Below are positions 59,527-64,000 of a stretch of 64,000 bases of DNA, piece after piece. The DNA is from JAGWBG01 sp034421095. GTDB taxonomy: Bacteria; Chloroflexota; Dehalococcoidia; Lucifugimonadales; JAGWBF01. The notes beneath the pieces were generated by a model. It made no database searches. It had not been told where the DNA came from and saw only the letters and a list, made by a program, of their open reading frames with translations. Position numbers and translations under genes: made by a program. How positions within the stretch are numbered: position 1 is the stretch's first letter; every line of letters starts with the position of its first letter. The DNA is taken from positions 1-64,000 of the forward strand of contig DAOUKR010000033.1 in NCBI GenBank assembly GCA_034421095.1. Reading direction: 5' to 3'.

Positions 59527-61359
59527 ATGAATCAAAATACCATAAGAAATTTTTGCATCATAGCCCACATTGACCACGGCAAGTCGACCCTGGCTGACCG
59601 TTTGCTGGAAGCCACCGGCACCGTTCCTCCCCAGGATATGAAAGAGCAGTTCCTGGACCGGATGGAGTTGGAGAGGGAGCGCGGCATAACCATCAAGGGT
59701 AAGGCTGTGACTATGGCCTACCGCGGTGAGGACGGTCAGGAGTACCAGTTGAATCTTATTGATACGCCGGGTCACGTGGACTTCAGCTACGAGGTATCCC
59801 GTGCCCTGGCGGCTTGTGAGGGTGCCCTTCTGGTTGTAGATGCCAGCCAGGGTATCGAGGCCCAGACCATCGCAAACGCTTTCCTGGCCGTGGAACACAA
59901 CCTGATGCTTATACCTGTTGTCAATAAGGTGGACTTGCCTCAAGCCGAGCCGGAGAGAGTGGCGAGCGAGCTACAGCAGATATTCGGTTTCTCTGCCGAG
60001 GAGATAATCTTCACTTCCGCCAAGGAAGGTACGGGCGTCCATCAGGTACTTCAGGCCGTAACGGAACGTGTGCCATCGCCCGGTGGAGGGCTCGACGTAC
60101 CCCTTCGCGCTCTGGTCTTTGATTCCATATACAACACCTACAAGGGCATAGTGGCCTACGTGAGGGTATTTGAGGGCTCCATATCTCGAGATGACCGCAT
60201 ACTTATAATGTCCTCGGTCAAAGCTACCGAGTCCATGGAGATAGGCATCTTCTCTCCGAACCTGACGCCCGTAGATTCCTTGATTGCGGGGCAGGTTGGC
60301 TACATTGCGACCGGCCTGAAGGACGTACGAGAGTGTGGGGTGGGCGACACTCTTACCACCTTCGACAAACCCGCCGAAACCCCTTTACCAGGCTACGTGC
60401 CGCTCAAGCCAATGGTGTTTGCAGGACTCTACCCGGCCGACGGGGAAGACTACCAGTCGTTGAGGACCGCCCTGGAGAAGCTGCAGCTTAACGACGCCGC
60501 CCTCACCTACGAGTTCGAGAACAGCCCCGCCCTGGGATTCGGATTTCGGTGCGGCTTCCTGGGCCTGCTTCACATGGACATCGTACAGGAGCGGTTGGAG
60601 CGGGAATACCTCCTCAATATCGTCATCACGGCCCCCAGCGTAGCTTACCGCGTACTTATGAAAGACGGGACAATCACTGAGGTGGATGCCCCGTCCAAGT
60701 TGCCCTCTCCCGCCGACGTTCTGGAGATACAGGAACCCTGGCTGGCTATGACCATAGTAACCCCGGAGCGTCATGTGGGCACTGTCATGGAGCTGATGTC
60801 CGCCCGCAGAGCCAGGTTCAAGCGAATGGAGTACATTCATGGGATGGCCGGTGACGATGGCAACGGGACCCTTGGGGGCGCCAGGGTGCTGACGGAGTAT
60901 GACATGCCCCTCTCCGAGATGCTGGCAGAGTTCTACAACCAGCTCAAGTCCCGCACGCAGGGCTACGCATCCCTGGACTACTCTTTTGAAGGTTACCACA
61001 GCGCACCCCTGGTAAAGCTGGACATATTGCTCAACATGGAACCGGTTGATGCTCTGTCAATGATTATCCATAAGGACAAGGCCTACCAGTACGGCAGGGC
61101 ATTGGTGGAGCGGCTGAGGAGCGCAATCCCTCGCCAACTCTTCGAGGTGCCCATACAGGCGGCGGTGGGTAACCGGGTTATCGCCAGGGAGACCGTCAGG
61201 GCTTTGAGGAAGGACGTGCTTGCCAAGTGCTACGGCGGAGACGTGACCCGCAAGCGCAAGCTGCTGGAGCGCCAGAAGGAGGGCAAGAAACGCCTGAAGA
61301 AGGTGGGCAGGGTGGATATACCCCAGGAGGCCTTCATGGCCCTGCTCAAGGTGGAATGA
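59527..61359 (+). CDS. lepA: Elongation factor 4 (back-translocase)
   Basis: A 610-residue LepA, a ribosome-bound GTPase that helps stalled or newly built ribosomes. G motifs are AHIDHGKSTL, ERGITIK, DTPGHVDF and NKVDLP; the LepA-specific C-terminus (RQLFEVPIQAAVGNRVIAR; AKCYGGDVTRKRKLLERQKE) is complete. It ends five bases from the convergent LLM gene. Confidence 0.97.
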   Translation: MNQNTIRNFCIIAHIDHGKSTLADRLLEATGTVPPQDMKEQFLDRMELERERGITIKGKAVTMAYRGEDGQEYQLNLIDTPGHVDFSYEVSRALAACEGALLVVDASQGIEAQTIANAFLAVEHNLMLIPVVNKVDLPQAEPERVASELQQIFGFSAEEIIFTSAKEGTGVHQVLQAVTERVPSPGGGLDVPLRALVFDSIYNTYKGIVAYVRVFEGSISRDDRILIMSSVKATESMEIGIFSPNLTPVDSLIAGQVGYIATGLKDVRECGVGDTLTTFDKPAETPLPGYVPLKPMVFAGLYPADGEDYQSLRTALEKLQLNDAALTYEFENSPALGFGFRCGFLGLLHMDIVQERLEREYLLNIVITAPSVAYRVLMKDGTITEVDAPSKLPSPADVLEIQEPWLAMTIVTPERHVGTVMELMSARRARFKRMEYIHGMAGDDGNGTLGGARVLTEYDMPLSEMLAEFYNQLKSRTQGYASLDYSFEGYHSAPLVKLDILLNMEPVDALSMIIHKDKAYQYGRALVERLRSAIPRQLFEVPIQAAVGNRVIARETVRALRKDVLAKCYGGDVTRKRKLLERQKEGKKRLKKVGRVDIPQEAFMALLKVE

Positions 61360-61363
61360 CACA

Positions 61364-62422
61364 CTAGCTGAACTCCGGGACCACTCGCTCCATCATCAGC
61401 TTCAGACAGTTGACCTGCATCTCGTAGGGGATGCGGCACCCGAAGTTCACCTCGTAGATTATCTGCGTCAGGCCCAGCTCATCTTCCAACTGGCGAATTC
61501 GCTCCACAACCGCTTCGGGAGTCCCGTAAATCACCTTGTCCCTCAGCACGTCGTCATAGCTCATGTCAGCCAGAAGGTTCGCCTGGGCATTTCTATCTTC
61601 CAGTGAAACCGCGGACACCCCCTCGTGTGACCCCGAGGCGCCTATTACACTAGCCAGGCGGCGTATCTGGAACATGGTGCTCTCCCGGGGTTCTGAGTAA
61701 GCACGGTCGGCGGTCTCGGCCACGTACATTGGTACCCGCAGACCCACCTCCGCCTGACCTTGGTGTCCCGCCTCCTGCCAGGCTTGACGGTACCGCCGGA
61801 TGTAAGGGGCCATACCCAGAAGGCTGAACCCCCTGGAGGGGTTGACCAGGATTGGGTAGCCCATCTGCCCCACCATCTCAAAGGTCTCGGCTGAGGTTGC
61901 ACCTATGGAAATGGGCGGGTGGGGGTTCTGGAACGGCTTGGGCACCACGCATACGTCCTGGAATTTGTAATATTGCCCTTCGTAGGAGAAGCGCTCCGTG
62001 CTCCATCCCTTCAGGATAATTTCCAGACATTCCAGGAAACGTTCCCGGCTTTCACTGTACGGGATTCCGTAGGAGTCGTAGGTTGTGGGGAAGGTGGAAC
62101 GTCCGATGCCGAAGTCCAGGCGTCCCTGGCTTATGTGGTCCAGGGTAGCTATCTCCTCGGCAACGATTACCGGATTTCTCAGGGGCAGGACGTGGACCGC
62201 CAGGCCGATTTTCATCCGTTTCGTGCGGGCTGCGATTGCGCCGGCAACGGTAACGGGAGCGGACAGGACGGAACGAAGGGGATTGAAATGGTACTCGGCA
62301 AGCCACATTTGCTCCACGCCCATGTCCTCGGCTGCGTCCACCAGTGCGAAGGACTCCTGGAATATCTGCTTTTCGGTCACGTCATCCCGGCTAGGGAACT
62401 CTTTGAACAACCCGAACTTCAT
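61364..62422 (-). CDS. LLM class flavin-dependent oxidoreductase
   Basis: A 352-residue TIM-barrel protein of the bacterial-luciferase-like family, which uses FMNH2 or F420. The N-terminus MKFGLFKEFPSRD, LAEYHFNPLRSVLSAP and ATLDHISQGRLDFGIGRS are typical. The substrate could be an alkane-sulfonate, a long-chain compound or similar. Many paralogues are known in SAR202-type genomes. Its gene is 21 bases downstream of the NHL propeller gene on the same strand. Confidence 0.9.
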   Translation of the reverse strand: MKFGLFKEFPSRDDVTEKQIFQESFALVDAAEDMGVEQMWLAEYHFNPLRSVLSAPVTVAGAIAARTKRMKIGLAVHVLPLRNPVIVAEEIATLDHISQGRLDFGIGRSTFPTTYDSYGIPYSESRERFLECLEIILKGWSTERFSYEGQYYKFQDVCVVPKPFQNPHPPISIGATSAETFEMVGQMGYPILVNPSRGFSLLGMAPYIRRYRQAWQEAGHQGQAEVGLRVPMYVAETADRAYSEPRESTMFQIRRLASVIGASGSHEGVSAVSLEDRNAQANLLADMSYDDVLRDKVIYGTPEAVVERIRQLEDELGLTQIIYEVNFGCRIPYEMQVNCLKLMMERVVPEFS

Positions 62423-62443
62423 AGATGGCTCCCTTCTTGTCCC

Positions 62444-63334
62444 TTACCCGGATACCCTCACGTACTTGGCGAGCTTCTTGCGGAACGGCACAGTCAGATA
62501 GATGTCTCCCCGTGAGTCCACCCATATTTGATGGCCCGGAGGCGAGTCCCATCGTGCCAGGACATTCCCGCCTTTGTTCAGTATGCTTATCCGTGTGTTG
62601 CCCGTCTCACTGGCCCCGCCTTCGTAGACATATACGGTGTCGCTGGCATCCATGTATAAGTCGCCGGGCAGATTCAGTTCGTCCCACTGGGTGATGAACT
62701 CGCCGGTCAGCGAGAATATCTGGATACGGCTGTTGTCCCGGTCACACACATAGACCCGGCCATCCCCATCCACCCAGACGCTGTGGGGCACGTGAAACTC
62801 GCCGGGGGCAGTCTTGCCTGGAGCGCCCCACGAGGAGATGATCCCACCATCGCCGGAGAACCGGTGAACCCTACTGTTGCGGTAGCCGTCGGAAACGTAC
62901 AGGTCTCCTGAGGGCGCCGGGAACATCTGTGTGGGCCTGTTGAAGGGGCCGGCGGCCCTCAGTACGATTCCGGCGTCTTCGGTACAGCCCGTGTCCGAGG
63001 GCTGACCCCGGTTGCCAAGCTCAAGAAGAGGCGAGCCGTCCAGAGTCAGCTTGGACACAGTGTGAGAACCTCTGTCCGACAGGTAGATAATATTGTCTGG
63101 GCTTATGTAGAGGCTATGGGGCTCAACTACTGTGCCGGTCCCCCAGGAGCTGAGGTAGTTGCCATCCCTGTCGAACACCAGAATTGGGGGGTCTTGCTTC
63201 TGCTGGCCGATGTATATCCTGCCCTGAGAGTCCACCGCGACGCCGGCGACTGTGCCAAAGGTCCAGCCCTGGGGCAGCTTGATAAAGTCCTCGATTATCT
63301 CGTATGTATATTGCCCCTTACCCACTGTAGTCAT
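62444..63334 (-). CDS. NHL-repeat beta-propeller protein
   Basis: A 296-residue protein; the ATG at 63334 has GGAGGT upstream. Six NHL-type blades repeat the pattern VAVDSQGRIYIG, LYISPDNIIYLSD, MFPAPSGDLYVSDGYRNSRV, VWVDGDGRVYVCDRDNSRIQ and so on, with no signal peptide. Proteins like this are peptidylamidoglycolate-lyase-like or binding propellers; the active role is unknown. It lies close to the LLM gene, so they may form a unit. Confidence 0.87.
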   Translation of the reverse strand: MTTVGKGQYTYEIIEDFIKLPQGWTFGTVAGVAVDSQGRIYIGQQKQDPPILVFDRDGNYLSSWGTGTVVEPHSLYISPDNIIYLSDRGSHTVSKLTLDGSPLLELGNRGQPSDTGCTEDAGIVLRAAGPFNRPTQMFPAPSGDLYVSDGYRNSRVHRFSGDGGIISSWGAPGKTAPGEFHVPHSVWVDGDGRVYVCDRDNSRIQIFSLTGEFITQWDELNLPGDLYMDASDTVYVYEGGASETGNTRISILNKGGNVLARWDSPPGHQIWVDSRGDIYLTVPFRKKLAKYVRVSG

Positions 63335-63469
63335 GCGTGTTGTACCTCCGGGCCTTGATGGGGTGCCTTTATCCCCGTTCCAACCCCCAGGGTGCGGAGC
63401 ACCTTCCACCATCGGGAGAAGGCCTCTTTTCTCGCTCTCCACCGTTGGGGGCCAGGGGTGACGAGTAGT

Positions 63470-63673
63470 CTAGCCGCCACCCACGGGCTTTACTATCTCC
63501 AGCACGTCACCTTCCTTGAGGATTGTCTCAGGGAACTTCTCTTTCTCCAGGACTATGCCGTTATATCCTACGGCCACGTGTTGCAAGTTGACGCCGTAGC
63601 TCATCAGGAAGCTCACCAGGTCCAGGGACTCTTCCAGCTCCCTTGGCTTTCCATTCACCACCAGATTCAGCAT
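63470..63673 (-). CDS. thiS: Sulfur carrier protein ThiS
   Basis: A 67-residue ubiquitin-fold protein ending in Gly-Gly-Gly, of which the C-terminal Gly carries sulfur for thiazole synthesis. MLNLVVNGKPRELEE and EKFPETILKEGDVLEIVKPV fit ThiS. It starts four bases after the thiE stop. Confidence 0.9.
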   Translation of the reverse strand: MLNLVVNGKPRELEESLDLVSFLMSYGVNLQHVAVGYNGIVLEKEKFPETILKEGDVLEIVKPVGGG

Positions 63674-63677
63674 CTTC

Positions 63678-64000
63678 TCACGACCTCCTGCCTGTCACAC
63701 TCGCGGAACGGCGGGACCAAGCCCTATCAATGGCACCTTTCAGGTCCCTGGCGGCCTGCTCAGTATCCTCTGCTGCCAGGATGGTACTTATCACCACCGC
63801 CCCGGATGACCCTGCACCTATGACCTCGCCCACGTTGGCGGCGCTTATACCGCCTATACCGGCGAATGGAATGCTCACCCTGTCACTGATTCGAGAGAGA
63901 AGCCGGGGACCTTCAGGTTCGGCCCCGGGATGGGTCCCTGTGGGGAATATAGTGCCTACCACCAGGAAGTCGGCCCCATGAGCTTCGGCGGCGAGGGCGC
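63678..64000 (-). CDS. thiE: Thiamine-phosphate synthase ThiE, N-terminus outside the window
   Basis: The frame is open to the window end. It reads ALAAEAHGADFLVVGTIFPTGTHPG and then VSIPFAGIGGISAANVGEVIGAGSSGAVVISTILAA, the C-terminal half of ThiE, which joins the pyrimidine and thiazole parts of thiamine. VIS and the GG phosphate loop GIGGI are present. It overlaps no other gene. With thiS and (elsewhere) thiL it shows thiamine synthesis in this organism. Confidence 0.85.
   Translation of the reverse strand, partial: ALAAEAHGADFLVVGTIFPTGTHPGAEPEGPRLLSRISDRVSIPFAGIGGISAANVGEVIGAGSSGAVVISTILAAEDTEQAARDLKGAIDRAWSRRSASVTGRRS

Overview
The window looks like chromosome from an uncultured, moderately GC-rich bacterium of the Chloroflexota, most likely a SAR202/Dehalococcoidia-type lineage. 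This is inferred from gene content, since there is no rRNA to test it. The signs are several secreted proteins with long Thr-Pro linkers, a SufBCDSU operon with a SufU-type scaffold, two isocitrate-lyase/PEP-mutase family enzymes, LLM flavin oxidoreductase, dienelactone hydrolase, crotonase and MmgE/PrpD genes typical of catabolism-rich members of that group, and small hairpin repeats scattered between genes. Several genes carry single-base frameshifts (a methyltransferase and a restriction-modification enzyme), which fits either a metagenome assembly or recent decay.

Layout. 0-5.4 kb: a transposase remnant, then a crotonase / MmgE-PrpD / alpha-beta hydrolase cluster, then RidA, signal peptidase I and a VOC protein. 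5.6-9.7 kb: a YtkA-like membrane protein paired with a large polytopic membrane protein that has a Cys5 motif, facing a von Willebrand-A lipoprotein. 10-16 kb: a PD-(D/E)XK-like/HPRT fusion, a DRTGG ATPase, aldehyde dehydrogenase, dienelactone hydrolase and an orphan restriction-like nuclease. 16.3-23.4 kb: suf operon with a clear promoter and palindromic operator candidate, a coiled-coil membrane mini-gene inserted between sufB and sufC, a strong terminator, and cysteine synthase, which makes the substrate of SufS. 23.4-25.3 kb: broken methyltransferase, surE, tRNA-Ala(CGC) and tRNA-Arg(CCT). 25.3-29.2 kb: a decayed stretch beginning at the tRNA-Arg 3' end, with gene fragments, an excisionase-like DNA-binding protein and a wrecked binding-protein/sensor gene. 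29.2-34.5 kb: a complete livKHMGF branched-chain amino-acid-type ABC operon with an enlarged LivH. 35-39.2 kb: NCS2 nucleobase permease with a regulatory-looking C-terminal domain, then hflK-hflC.

39.3-48.7 kb is the accessory, defence-like part: a type IIG-like restriction-modification gene split by a frameshift, a membrane protein and a 44-residue basic mini-protein behind it, a Thr-Pro lipoprotein, a nucleoside deoxyribosyltransferase-like protein, a PEP-mutase-family enzyme, a collapsed HNH/adenine-methylase gene, a Panacea-type antitoxin overlapping a RelE-like toxin candidate, BrnA with a truncated BrnT, and a HEPN-like protein.

48.7-64 kb returns to housekeeping: a second ICL/PEPM enzyme, thioredoxin reductase, rsfS, ndk, tsaB-tsaE-thiL (tRNA t6A and thiamine), two tandem secreted paralogues with Thr-Pro linkers, tRNA-Lys(CTT) and tRNA-Leu(TAG), two oligopeptide-ABC ATPases without permeases, lepA, an LLM oxidoreductase, an NHL propeller protein, and thiS-thiE running off the end. 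Of all this, the Panacea-type pair, the domain fusions, the catalytically stripped hydrolase, the Cys5 membrane protein and the tandem secreted paralogues are the most likely to be new.
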